This document shows positions 35,997-44,586 of a stretch of DNA of 64,000 nucleotides, piece by piece. This stretch comes from Iodobacter fluviatilis. GTDB lineage: Bacteria > Pseudomonadota > Gammaproteobacteria > Burkholderiales > Chitinibacteraceae. Below the pieces are notes generated by a model. The model did no database searches. It was given only the letters and a program-made list of their open reading frames with translations, and was not told the DNA's origin. The stretch lies in the NCBI RefSeq assembly GCF_004194535.1, contig NZ_CP025781.1, positions 3,782,001 through 3,846,000 of the forward strand, given 5' to 3'. Each line of letters opens with the position of its first letter. Position 1 is the stretch's first letter. The translations under genes and the position numbers were made by a program.

Positions 35997-36551
35997 GTGA
36001 CCCTAGAACTCCCTGAAGCCCAAACGATTATTGACAATTCGGATTGCCTGCACGGCGAGGCTGAAGTATTAGCCGCGCTAGATCGTATGGCAGAGGCGAT
36101 GACGGCTGATTTGCAGTACGCCAACCCGATTGTTTACACCGTGATGAATGGTGGGCTGATTGTGTCAGGGCATTTATTGCCACGTTTACGCTTCCCTTTG
36201 GAAGTGTCTTATATGCACGCCACACGTTATCGTAAAGAAACCAGCGGCGGCATGTTGGATTGGAAGGTAAAACCACAAGAAAGCATGAAAGGCCGTGTGG
36301 TGGTGGTCGTGGACGACATCTTAGATGAAGGCCATACCTTGGCTGCTATCTTGGAATTCTGTCGTGAGCAGGGCGCAAAAGAAGTTCGCGTTGCGGTACT
36401 GGTTGATAAAAAGCATGATCGTAAGGCATTAGGGGTGACTGCAGATTACGTAGGTCTAGAGGTTGAAGATCGTTTCCTATTTGGTTGCGGTATGGATTAT
36501 CAAGGCTATTGGCGCAATACACTCGCTATCTATGCGGTAAAAGGCATGTAA
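35997..36551 (+). CDS. hpt: Hypoxanthine-guanine phosphoribosyltransferase
   Basis: A 184-residue enzyme salvaging hypoxanthine and guanine with PRPP. The PRPP motif is VVVVVDDILDEGHTLAAIL, and the substrate region has YVGLEVEDRFLFGCGMDYQG. GTG 35997 is chosen because AAAAGG lies 9 bp upstream; the frame is open to a TTG at 35976. It follows apt by 114 bp and ends in a strong terminator. Confidence 0.88.
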   Translation: MTLELPEAQTIIDNSDCLHGEAEVLAALDRMAEAMTADLQYANPIVYTVMNGGLIVSGHLLPRLRFPLEVSYMHATRYRKETSGGMLDWKVKPQESMKGRVVVVVDDILDEGHTLAAILEFCREQGAKEVRVAVLVDKKHDRKALGVTADYVGLEVEDRFLFGCGMDYQGYWRNTLAIYAVKGM

Positions 36552-36600
36552 TGCGTGTTGGGTCGTTTTAAAATGACCATGTAATTGTTTAGTTAAAAAA

Positions 36601-36637
36601 ACCCTTATTTACTGACGCGTAAATAAGGGTTTTTTTC
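36601..36637 (+). terminator. Rho-independent terminator after hpt
   Basis: A 12-bp perfect stem (ACCCTTATTTAC with GTAAATAAGGGT) is followed by seven T, closing the purine salvage group. Confidence 0.9.
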
Positions 36638-36713
36638 GTATTAGGTCGTGATTTGCTTTCTGCTAGCCGTGTTCTGGAGCCTGATGATCTATTCTGATCA
36701 AAAGGAGAACTCA

Positions 36714-38390
36714 ATGAGCGAAGCTGATGAAATTATGGTGCGCCATTTTAGGCAAATTCTTATTTGGCCTTTGCAAATGATGCCGCTCGCCCAGCCGCTG
36801 GGAGGTGCAAATGTGATGGGGCGGCATTGGGAGCTTATGAATCAGTTGGTGGATGCAGATTCGCCGTGGCAACTTCGCCCCTCGGTGTTTGATATGGATC
36901 CGCAGGCATTTCAAGAGCGGCATTATCGCGAGTTCGTTACCTTTTTGCCCTATGTGCAGCGGTTTTTATACGGAGAAGGCGCGGCAGAGGCGGCCAATAC
37001 CGATAGCTATGGTGGTTCTCCGCTGCATGTGTTTCGCCGCCATGATATTTGCTCGGTACGCATGCATTACAAAGATGGCACCCGGCAAGACTTTAAAGTG
37101 GCACACGTTGACCTGTATTTTTTTTACGATATTGATGTCGTGATTCTCGCCCTAGAAACTTTGGCCGATAACGTGCCGCTAAGCCGAGTACAAGACACTT
37201 TATTCCGCTTTGGCCGTGCTTTTCCTGCGCAGTGGGATGAAGACCGCACCGCAGCAAGCTGTTTGCAAGCCGTAAAGTGGTTGGATGCCAAGGGCGGGGT
37301 GATTGCGGCTTCCGATTACGACGATAAATCTAAATTTCTATCGCATGTGGGCGAGTTTCGCGCCGCCCCGATGGCACAGCACTGGGATTTCTTACTGCGA
37401 CCTTTGGTGCTGCATCATTCCGAGGAAGAAGGCGAGCTACGCTATCGCCAAATTGAATATCACCGCATGCCCTTAATGGCATACCTAGCCTTTGATGATC
37501 CTTTTAATTTAACGGATGAAGATTTTTACCGCTTGGGTTTGGTGACTCGCCCAGCCCAAGGAGGAGATTTGCCTTATACGCCCAAGGTGTTTCAAGATTT
37601 TGAAGCCAACTGTTGCTACGATCGTTTTTGGGTGCCAGAGCGGCGGCATGATTCATCCTCTACCCGCATGATGTGTGATGGCCACGCCTTTGTCTTGGTC
37701 GGGAAGCATGGGCATGGCTTTTTTAGTGATCCTTACACGGGGGCTTTAGGGCAATTTCGTCATCAATACTTTTTATTGATGGCGATTGCACACTTTCATA
37801 AGGCCGCATTATTGATTTTTTCGGATCGGCTGGCTGTGGCGTTGTCTCGCCTGCAAGTGGGCGATGTGAAATCAGCTCGGCGCTTTAAACGTGATATCCG
37901 CGTTTTACAAGAAGCTTTTTTGCGCTTTACCCAGCGCTATTGGTTTAGTGAGGTGTCCAATCAAGTGGTGGCCGATCAGCTGTTTCATATGGCCCGCCGG
38001 CACTTGGGGACAGAGGTTTTGTTTGCGGAGGTAAGAGAATCGATTTATAGCATGAGCCAATACCTAGAAAATGACGATTTACGCCGTCAGGCCGATACCG
38101 TGGTGCGCTTAACCGTGGTGACTATTTTAGGATTGGTAGGGACAACCGTGACGGGCTTTTTAGGGATGAATTTGTTTGATCTTGCGGCAGAGGCGTCATG
38201 GCGCAGAATAGGCTACTTTTTTGCCACCTTTATCCCTATTGCGGCACTGACTTTTTACACGCTAATGAAATCGCGAATGCTTTCAGAGTTTTTAGATTTC
38301 ATGTCAGATGATCGCATGGGCTTTCAAGATAAATTAAAGATTATTCATCGTCAGTGGCGTAAAAAAAAGCAAGCGAGGAACGAATTATGA
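36714..38390 (+). CDS. CorA-like divalent cation transporter
   Basis: A 558-residue protein. ATG 36714 follows AAAAGGAGA, a clear ribosome site. The first 470 residues are soluble and longer than in classical CorA (about 316 in total). The C-terminus has two membrane segments with the CorA signature GMN in TVTGFLGMNLFD, then GYFFATFIPIAALTFYTLM. CorA proteins carry Mg2+, Co2+ or Ni2+. The enlarged N-terminal domain is typical of a betaproteobacterial CorA subgroup of unknown substrate. Confidence 0.8.
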   Translation: MSEADEIMVRHFRQILIWPLQMMPLAQPLGGANVMGRHWELMNQLVDADSPWQLRPSVFDMDPQAFQERHYREFVTFLPYVQRFLYGEGAAEAANTDSYGGSPLHVFRRHDICSVRMHYKDGTRQDFKVAHVDLYFFYDIDVVILALETLADNVPLSRVQDTLFRFGRAFPAQWDEDRTAASCLQAVKWLDAKGGVIAASDYDDKSKFLSHVGEFRAAPMAQHWDFLLRPLVLHHSEEEGELRYRQIEYHRMPLMAYLAFDDPFNLTDEDFYRLGLVTRPAQGGDLPYTPKVFQDFEANCCYDRFWVPERRHDSSSTRMMCDGHAFVLVGKHGHGFFSDPYTGALGQFRHQYFLLMAIAHFHKAALLIFSDRLAVALSRLQVGDVKSARRFKRDIRVLQEAFLRFTQRYWFSEVSNQVVADQLFHMARRHLGTEVLFAEVRESIYSMSQYLENDDLRRQADTVVRLTVVTILGLVGTTVTGFLGMNLFDLAAEASWRRIGYFFATFIPIAALTFYTLMKSRMLSEFLDFMSDDRMGFQDKLKIIHRQWRKKKQARNEL

Positions 38391-38495
38391 GCGGGGATCA
38401 TGATTAATCACGAATTCCTCAATTGGAAAAACAGCTTGCCGTGTTAGAATCCTGCGCATTCCCTATTCCCAACCGACTTACGGAAGCGCCAATCT

Positions 38496-39743
38496 ATGTT
38501 CTCCAAGTCCGCTACTATCGCCCAATTCGATCCAGATCTAGCTGCAGCCATTGCAGGTGAAGTTGTTCGCCAGCATGAGCACATTGAGCTGATCGCGTCA
38601 GAAAATTACACTAGCCCTGCTGTGATGGAAGCACAAGGCACGCAACTGACCAATAAATACGCCGAAGGTTATCCTGGTAAGCGTTTTTATGGTGGTTGTG
38701 AATTTGTAGACACGGTTGAGCAATTGGCTATTGATCGGGTTAAAGCCTTGTTTGGCGCTGAGTATGCCAATGTGCAGCCGCACTCTGGCTCACAAGCTAA
38801 CCAAGCCGTGTATTTTTCTATTCTGAAGCCGGGCGATACCATTATGGGTATGAACCTAGGCCACGGTGGTCACCTTACACACGGCTCGCCAGCTAATTTA
38901 TCCGGCAAAATGTTCAATATCGTGGCTTATGGCCTGAACGAAAACGAAGAAATCGATTACGACGATATGGAACGCGTAGCGCTTGAAACCAAGCCTAAAC
39001 TTTTGATCGGCGGTGCTTCTGCTTACGCTCTGCGCTTTGATTGGGCACGTATGCGCGAAATCGCTGACAAGGTTGGCGCTTACTTCATGGTAGATATGGC
39101 GCACTACGCTGGTTTGATCGCGGCTGGCGTGTATCCAAACCCAGTGCCACACGCTCACTTTGTAACATCGACTACGCATAAGACACTGCGCGGCCCACGT
39201 GGTGGTTTGATCTTGGCCAAAGCCGAATTCGAAAAATCGATCAACTCTAATGTGTTCCCAACGCTGCAAGGCGGCCCTTTGATGCACGTTATCGCGGCCA
39301 AAGCCGTGGCATTTAAAGAAGCGGCAACCCCAGAATTTAAAGTGTACCAAGAACAAGTATTGAAAAATGCACAAGCCATGGCTGCAGCCTTGATTGAGCG
39401 TGGCTTACGTGTCATTTCTGGCCGTACTGAATCGCATGTATTTTTGGTGGATCTGCGCTCTAAAGGTTTAACGGGTAAGGCTGCAGACGCATTGCTAGGC
39501 TTGGCACACATCACCGTCAACAAAAACGCTATCCCTAATGATCCAGAAAGCCCATTTGTGACTTCGGGTATTCGTTTGGGCTCGCCAGCGATTACAACGC
39601 GTGGTTTCAAAGAGGCTGAAGCGATCATCGTAGCCAACTTGATTGCTGACGTGCTGGATAATCCAGCAGATGAAGCAAACATCGCAGCCGTTGCAGTAAA
39701 AGTAAAAGAATTGACAGCGCGCTTCCCAGTTTACGGCGCTTAA
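38496..39743 (+). CDS. glyA: Serine hydroxymethyltransferase
   Basis: A 415-residue PLP enzyme that interconverts serine and glycine with tetrahydrofolate. Features: [34 protein letters not shown], the PLP lysine in [15 protein letters not shown], and [14 protein letters not shown]. Full length. glyA-nrdR-ribD is a conserved order in betaproteobacteria. Confidence 0.97.
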   Translation: MFSKSATIAQFDPDLAAAIAGEVVRQHEHIELIASENYTSPAVMEAQGTQLTNKYAEGYPGKRFYGGCEFVDTVEQLAIDRVKALFGAEYANVQPHSGSQANQAVYFSILKPGDTIMGMNLGHGGHLTHGSPANLSGKMFNIVAYGLNENEEIDYDDMERVALETKPKLLIGGASAYALRFDWARMREIADKVGAYFMVDMAHYAGLIAAGVYPNPVPHAHFVTSTTHKTLRGPRGGLILAKAEFEKSINSNVFPTLQGGPLMHVIAAKAVAFKEAATPEFKVYQEQVLKNAQAMAAALIERGLRVISGRTESHVFLVDLRSKGLTGKAADALLGLAHITVNKNAIPNDPESPFVTSGIRLGSPAITTRGFKEAEAIIVANLIADVLDNPADEANIAAVAVKVKELTARFPVYGA

Positions 39744-39762
39744 TTTCTGGTGAAATAAAAGT

Positions 39763-39870
39763 TCTGTAGACACAGAGCACACAAAGGGAATGAAGCACAC
39801 AGAGAAATGCCTTTTTATGTTTTTCTCCGTGTGCTTTGTGTTCTCCCCGCTCTTAGTGTCTACAGATCTT
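39763..39870. repeat. Long palindromic repeat, copy 1
   Basis: An element of about 108 bp with inverted ends (TCTGTAGACACAGAG near 39763; matching TAGTGTCTACAGATC at 39854-39868) and inner inverted segments such as GCACACAGAG/CTCCGTGTGC. A related copy lies at 40388-40500, so nrdR is flanked by both. Non-coding; probably a MITE/REP-like element that folds into a long hairpin. Confidence 0.75.
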
Positions 39871-39919
39871 TTTAAGGTTAACGCTTTTTAGAATTTTTCT
39901 TGTTCTTTGCGGGGTTGTG

Positions 39920-40372
39920 ATGAAGTGCCCCTTCTGTGGTTCCCCTGATACGTTAGTTGCTGACTCGCGTATATCTGATGAAGGCGATTTGGTTCGCCGC
40001 CGCCGCCGTTGCCCTTTGTGCGATAAACGCTTTACTACTTTTGAAACCGCCGAAGTGCGCTTGCCGCAGGTGGTAAAACAAAATGGTCAGCGTGCTGAAT
40101 TTGATAGAGAAAAAATTCGCACCAGTTTTGAGCGCGCCTTGCATAAACGACCCGTGCCCACACCCTTGGTCGACGAAGCCATCCTGCGCATTATCCAAAA
40201 AGCCTTGTCTTTAGGTGACAGAGAAATCATGAGTCGCCAGATCGGCGAAATGGTGATGTCCGAACTCGCCAAGCTTGATAAAGTCGCCTACATCCGATTC
40301 GCCTCCGTATACCGCTCCTTCCAAGACGTCGACGATTTCCGCGATGTGATTCGGGAAGTGAGTAAGGAATAA
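39920..40372 (+). CDS. nrdR: Transcriptional repressor NrdR
   Basis: A 150-residue regulator of ribonucleotide reductase genes. The N-terminal zinc ribbon is CPFCGSPDT...CPLCDKRF, followed by the ATP-cone domain ([51 protein letters not shown]). ATG 39920 is chosen over an in-frame GTG one codon earlier. The gene is flanked by two palindromic repeats, which separate it from glyA and ribD. Confidence 0.95.
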   Translation: MKCPFCGSPDTLVADSRISDEGDLVRRRRRCPLCDKRFTTFETAEVRLPQVVKQNGQRAEFDREKIRTSFERALHKRPVPTPLVDEAILRIIQKALSLGDREIMSRQIGEMVMSELAKLDKVAYIRFASVYRSFQDVDDFRDVIREVSKE

Positions 40373-40387
40373 CGCTCTATTTAAAAA

Positions 40388-40500
40388 GGTCTGTAGATAC
40401 AGAGCTCAATAAGGGCACAGAGAATATAGAGAAAAAACTTAAGGGTTTGATGCTTCTCCGTGTGCTTTGTATTCTCCCCGCTCTCTGTGTCTACAGATCT
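40388..40500. repeat. Long palindromic repeat, copy 2
   Basis: Related to copy 1: it begins GGTCTGTAGATACAGAG and ends CTCTGTGTCTACAGATC, with the shared inner block CTCCGTGTGCTTTGT.ATTCTCCCCGCTCT. It lies between nrdR and ribD and can form a long hairpin. Confidence 0.75.
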
Positions 40501-40535
40501 TTGGTTTTTCCCCCGCTATCTACTCAGGTAAGCCA

Positions 40536-41663
40536 ATGAACCCGTTTGATCATCAATTTATGCAGCTGGCTTTGCGCCAAGCCGCTTTGGGGCAGAATAG
40601 TGCGACGCCTAATCCTTGCGTGGGCTGTGTGTTGGTGAAAGACGGGCAAGTGGTGGGCGCTGGGTTTAGTCAGCCTGCGGGTGCTGGTGTGGTGCAAGGT
40701 GCTCCTGGTGCGCATGCCGAGGTGATGGCCCTGAGTATGGCGGGCGATCTAGCCCGTGGTGCGACGGCTTATGTCACGTTAGAGCCTTGCAGCCATCATG
40801 GGCGCACACCGCCTTGCGCCGATGCCTTGCTGAAAGCGGGTGTAGTGCGCGTTGTTGCCGCGCTGACAGATCCTAATCCGTTGGTGGCGGGCCAGGGCTT
40901 GGCGCGTTTGGCTGCGGCAGGGGTTGAAGTGAGTTCGGGCGTGCTGCACGCAGCAGCATTAGAGCATCACAAAGGCTTTATTAGCCGCATGGTGAGATCC
41001 CGCCCTTGGCTGACGGTAAAAATGGGTGCCAGTTTAGATGGCCGTACGGCGCTCGCCAATGGGCAGTCGCAGTGGATTACCGGCCCGGCTGCAAGGTCTG
41101 ATGTGCAAAAACTCCGTGCCCGATCTTGCGCCATGCTGACCGGTATTGGCACCGTTCTGGCGGATGACCCGCAACTGACGGTGCGAGAATTCGTGATAGA
41201 CAGGCAGCCACTGCGTGTGGTGGTGGATAGCCAGCTTCGCACTCCTGTCTCGGCTAAGTTATTTAATCAGGCGGGCGTATTGATTGTTGGCGCTCAGGAT
41301 GACGAGCTAAAGCGCCGAGCTTTAGAAGCCGCAGGGGCCGAAGTCTTGATTTTGGCCGATGCACATGGCCGTGTCGATTTAGCCGCCTTACTGAATGAAT
41401 TAGGCCTCCGAGGCTGCAATCAAGTCACGGTTGAGGCGGGCGGCGTTTTAGTTGGGGCGCTGTTTCAAGCGGGTTTGGTGGATGAAATGCTGCTTTATCA
41501 AGCGCCTGTGATGATTGGCGACACGGCCAAAGGCATTGCCACGCTTGATTTATCCGATCTAAAACACAAGCTACAAGCTAAGGTATTAGAACGCCGTCTA
41601 TTTGGAGACGATTTGCGTCTTACACTGCGCTTTACTGATGCTGGAGAATTTTATGTCAAATGA
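40536..41663 (+). CDS. ribD: Bifunctional riboflavin biosynthesis protein RibD
   Basis: A 375-residue enzyme. The N-terminal pyrimidine deaminase has the zinc motif GAHAEVMAL and VTLEPCSHHGRTPPCADAL. The C-terminal reductase has RPWLTVKMGASLDGRTAL, GIGTVLADDPQLTVR and QVTVEAGGVLVGALF. It performs the second and third steps from GTP to riboflavin. ATG 40536 fits the family start (MNPFDHQFMQLALRQA). The 3' end overlaps the next gene by 11 bp. Confidence 0.95.
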   Translation: MNPFDHQFMQLALRQAALGQNSATPNPCVGCVLVKDGQVVGAGFSQPAGAGVVQGAPGAHAEVMALSMAGDLARGATAYVTLEPCSHHGRTPPCADALLKAGVVRVVAALTDPNPLVAGQGLARLAAAGVEVSSGVLHAAALEHHKGFISRMVRSRPWLTVKMGASLDGRTALANGQSQWITGPAARSDVQKLRARSCAMLTGIGTVLADDPQLTVREFVIDRQPLRVVVDSQLRTPVSAKLFNQAGVLIVGAQDDELKRRALEAAGAEVLILADAHGRVDLAALLNELGLRGCNQVTVEAGGVLVGALFQAGLVDEMLLYQAPVMIGDTAKGIATLDLSDLKHKLQAKVLERRLFGDDLRLTLRFTDAGEFYVK

Positions 41664-41826
41664 AATCGTGCAAGAGGCCATACCTATTTGCCCAGATTGT
41701 AAACGGCCTCTCGATGTGATCGCGGCCTGTGGCTCGGTTAGCTATTTTTGTGATCATTGCAATTTGCTCAAGTCTTCGAAGCGCGTGCGCGAAGCAAATC
41801 CAGAACTCTTTAAGGAAGCTAAATAA
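41653..41826 (+). CDS. Small zinc-ribbon protein (YfgJ-like)
   Basis: A 57-residue protein with CPDCKRPLDVIAACGSVSYF followed by CDHC, then SSKRV. This matches the C-terminal zinc ribbon of YfgJ-type proteins, without their N-terminal ribbon. It starts inside the end of ribD and ends immediately before the ribE start, so it is co-translated with the riboflavin genes. Its role is unknown. Confidence 0.75.
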   Translation: MSNEIVQEAIPICPDCKRPLDVIAACGSVSYFCDHCNLLKSSKRVREANPELFKEAK

Positions 41827-42534
41827 ATGTTTACGGGGATTGTGCAAGGCGTTGCTCAGATTGAGGCGATTGATGATAGGGAAGGCATCCGTACATTTCG
41901 CATCGCTTTTCCTGCCGGCTTTTGCAAAGACATTCAAATTGGGGCCAGCGTGGCGATTGATGGTGTTTGCCTGACGGTTACCGAGATTTTTGCTGAGGAT
42001 AAAGCGAGCTTTGATGTGATGCTGCAAAGCTTACGCGTGACTTCCCTATGGCAATTAAACGTAGCTAGCCATGTCAACGCTGAGCGTGCCGCCAAAGACG
42101 GCGCTGAAATCGGCGGCCACCCGCTCTCGGGCCACGTGGATTTTACTGCAACGCTGTTAGATATCCGTAAAGATCAGGAAAACTGCTGCTTTAGAATTGG
42201 CGTGCCCAAAGTGGGGATGAAATATATCTTCGCGAAAGGCTATATCGCCCTAGATGGCGCGAGCCTGACGGTGTCTGAAACCAATAAGGTCGATTGCTGG
42301 TTTGAAGTATGGCTGATCCCAGAAACCCGTCGCATGACGATTTTTGAAGGCAAGACAGTTGGCAGCATCTTCAACGTAGAAATCGAGCGCGCCACGCAAG
42401 TCGTCGTCGATACCGTACGCGATGCCTTAGAAGAAAAACTAGGGGCACTAATGCCCGCACTAGAAGCACTTCTTGCCCAGCAGGGTGTGGATATTTATGC
42501 GCTGGCTGAGCCTGCGGCATTAAAAAAACCTTAA
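41827..42534 (+). CDS. ribE: Riboflavin synthase, alpha chain
   Basis: A 235-residue enzyme joining two lumazine molecules to give riboflavin. Two lumazine-binding repeats are visible: MFTGIVQGVAQIEAIDD with GVCLTVTEI, then GGHPLSGHVDFTATLLDI with GASLTVSETNKVDCWFEVWL. Most relatives are about 200 residues. Here the C-terminus is extended by about 30 residues (LGALMPALEALLAQQGVDIY and an AEPAALKKP tail). The start directly abuts the zinc-ribbon stop. Confidence 0.9.
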   Translation: MFTGIVQGVAQIEAIDDREGIRTFRIAFPAGFCKDIQIGASVAIDGVCLTVTEIFAEDKASFDVMLQSLRVTSLWQLNVASHVNAERAAKDGAEIGGHPLSGHVDFTATLLDIRKDQENCCFRIGVPKVGMKYIFAKGYIALDGASLTVSETNKVDCWFEVWLIPETRRMTIFEGKTVGSIFNVEIERATQVVVDTVRDALEEKLGALMPALEALLAQQGVDIYALAEPAALKKP

Positions 42535-42960
42535 CCCCATCATTGGTTTTTTAAATGCCGCGTGGGCACGCTTGAGAAGGCATGAGTGATGACGAGCCTT
42601 TGTCATCCAGGCACCAACAAGCGATGTAGCTCTCAACCACGATCCATTGCTGCGCGAGCGTTAGTGTGGTTTGCTAGTTGTGTGGGCAATGTGACAGACC
42701 TTTTGTTTCGCTGCGCAACTGCCACTTACTCGTCGTGGCGATGGTGGTGTTGTACAGTTTGGCCAAGGCATATAACTTTGATGACTACATTTCGGTGCGA
42801 ACACGTGGAGTGGTTCTGGCCTGTGGATGTCTTGGCTGAATGTGATTGAATCAGATCATGCAGGAGGTAACTGGCTTGGAGCAGAGGCCAACTGCGAATA
42901 GGAATAGAATGACCCGAAACCCGATATGAAATTGGACTGAACACTGTATTTTATATAAAG
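42535..42960. other. Intergenic region, possible gene remnants
   Basis: About 425 bp after ribE with no supportable gene. A short stretch in one plus frame (VAMVVLYSLAKAYNFDDYIS, about 42736-42796) looks protein-like, but the surrounding frames are broken and I cannot name a parent. Confidence 0.35.
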
Positions 42961-42998
42961 AAAAAAGGCCATGTCACATGACATGGCCTTTGGTTTTA
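42961..42998 (-). terminator. Terminator of the phosphate transporter gene
   Basis: The stem AAAGGCCATGTCA/TGACATGGCCTT with a short loop. On the minus strand it is followed by a run of T (TTTTTT). It lies 14-50 bp after the pit stop. Confidence 0.75.
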
Positions 42999-43011
42999 TT
43001 GCACAGGATTG

Positions 43012-44478
43012 TTACTTCAACCAATGACTTGCGGCAATAAATAACCCACCGGCTAGCGCCATCGATACCGGTAGGGTAAGCACCCAGGCTAGCAAGATAT
43101 TTTTTACTGTTTGGCTTTGCAGGCCGCTGCGATTAGCCAGCATGGTGCCTGCAACTGCAGAAGACAATACGTGCGTTGTGGATACTGGCATACCGGTTAA
43201 GCTGGCAATGCCAATGGCTGCTGCGGCGGTTACTTGCGCCGCTACACCTTGGCTGTAAGTCATGCCTTTGTTGCCGATTTTTTCACCGACGGTAAGCACA
43301 ATACGTTTCCAGCCAATCATAGTGCCTAGACCCAATGCGAGGGCTATTGCCACAATCACCCACGAAGGAGCGTATTCAGTGGTGGCTACAAGGTCTTTGC
43401 GTAGGCGATCAAGGTCGGCTTTTTCTGCAGAAGTAATGCTAGGTAGCTTACTCACTTTTTTGGCAGTGTCATCAAGGCAGAGCAAGAGGCGGCGAGTGCG
43501 AATACGCTCGGCCTCGGAGAGCTGCTCAAAGTTATGAACCCCAGTTAGTTTGTTAACGAGCTCGTGGCTTGCTGGCATGGTTTGCTGGGTATCACACTTA
43601 AACTGTGGAGGCAGTGGTGATTGTGCATTCGGGTCAATGTAGGTATTGAGGCGATAGCTATTGCGGCTGTAAAACTGCTGTAAATGCAGCGCAGCATCAT
43701 GGGTGCGCTCAATTTGATAGGTGGTGCTTTGCATGTCTACAACAAATTTTCCAGGCACAATACCAATTAATACCAGCATCAATAGGCCAATTCCTTTTTG
43801 CCCATCGTTAGATCCGTGGGCAAAGCTAATCCCCATGGAAGAGGCAATCAAGGCAACGCGGGTCCAGAAAGGGGGGTGTTTTTTGCCGTCTAATGCTTTG
43901 CGCTCATCAGGTGTGTTGTGCATGCGTGAATCAGCACGGAATTTCTTCAGTAGGAGTAATAATCCGCCCGCCACGATTAAACCAACTGTTGGCGAAATCA
44001 GTAGCGACAGCATAATGTCGATGGCTTTTTGAGTGTTGATTCCTTCTAGTAAGGGAATATCACTCATCCATGCGTGGGCCAAGCCTACGCCAAGAATAGA
44101 GCCAATCAGCGTGTGTGAGCTAGAAGCGGGCAGGCCTAAATACCAAGTGCCTAGGTTCCAGATGATTGCTGCGGCTAAAAGTGAAAACACCATAATCAGC
44201 CCTTGCCCAGAGCCTACATTGAGCAGCAGCTCAACCGGCAAAAGGTGGACGATGGCATATGCTACACCGAGGCCGCCTAGAATCACGCCGAAGAAATTAC
44301 AAATGCCCGATGCAATCACTGCAAGGTGAGGGGGCATGGCTTTGGTGTAAATAACCGTTGCTACAGCATTGGCCGTGTCGTGAAAGCCGTTAATAAATTC
44401 GTAAGTAAGAACAAAGCCAAGGGCCAGAACCAAGCTAATGGCTACGCCATAGTCAAGGCCGCTAAAAATATCGGGCAT
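43012..44478 (-). CDS. pitA: Low-affinity inorganic phosphate transporter (PiT)
   Basis: A 488-residue inner-membrane transporter of the PiT family, which moves metal-phosphate with protons. Both halves carry the family repeat: FINGFHDTANAVATVIYTKA near the N terminus and GMPVSTTHVLSSAVAGTMLA near the C terminus. The first half also has LPASSSHTLIGSILGVGLA. A long cytoplasmic loop (about 185-340) is typical of PitA. Confidence 0.92.
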   Translation of the reverse strand: MPDIFSGLDYGVAISLVLALGFVLTYEFINGFHDTANAVATVIYTKAMPPHLAVIASGICNFFGVILGGLGVAYAIVHLLPVELLLNVGSGQGLIMVFSLLAAAIIWNLGTWYLGLPASSSHTLIGSILGVGLAHAWMSDIPLLEGINTQKAIDIMLSLLISPTVGLIVAGGLLLLLKKFRADSRMHNTPDERKALDGKKHPPFWTRVALIASSMGISFAHGSNDGQKGIGLLMLVLIGIVPGKFVVDMQSTTYQIERTHDAALHLQQFYSRNSYRLNTYIDPNAQSPLPPQFKCDTQQTMPASHELVNKLTGVHNFEQLSEAERIRTRRLLLCLDDTAKKVSKLPSITSAEKADLDRLRKDLVATTEYAPSWVIVAIALALGLGTMIGWKRIVLTVGEKIGNKGMTYSQGVAAQVTAAAAIGIASLTGMPVSTTHVLSSAVAGTMLANRSGLQSQTVKNILLAWVLTLPVSMALAGGLFIAASHWLK

Positions 44479-44586
44479 GATGGGGGGGATGAGTGATGAC
44501 GGGGCGATTATGCCCCAAAATGCCCTTACTCTGTTTTGATTTCAGCCGTGTTGCAGAAAATAAGTAATGAGAAATATTTACTCTGC

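Noticed and set aside
39763..40500. CRISPR-like reading of the two repeats around nrdR
   Set aside because: Only two copies, each about 110 bp and separated by a whole gene; no short repeat-spacer pattern anywhere in the window.
40373..40535. FMN riboswitch upstream of ribD
   Set aside because: The leader is filled by the palindromic repeat and none of the RFN element's conserved blocks is present.
42586..42849. An 87-codon plus-strand frame after ribE
   Set aside because: Composition is Trp/Cys/His-rich and unlike a real protein, with no ribosome site; probably decayed DNA.
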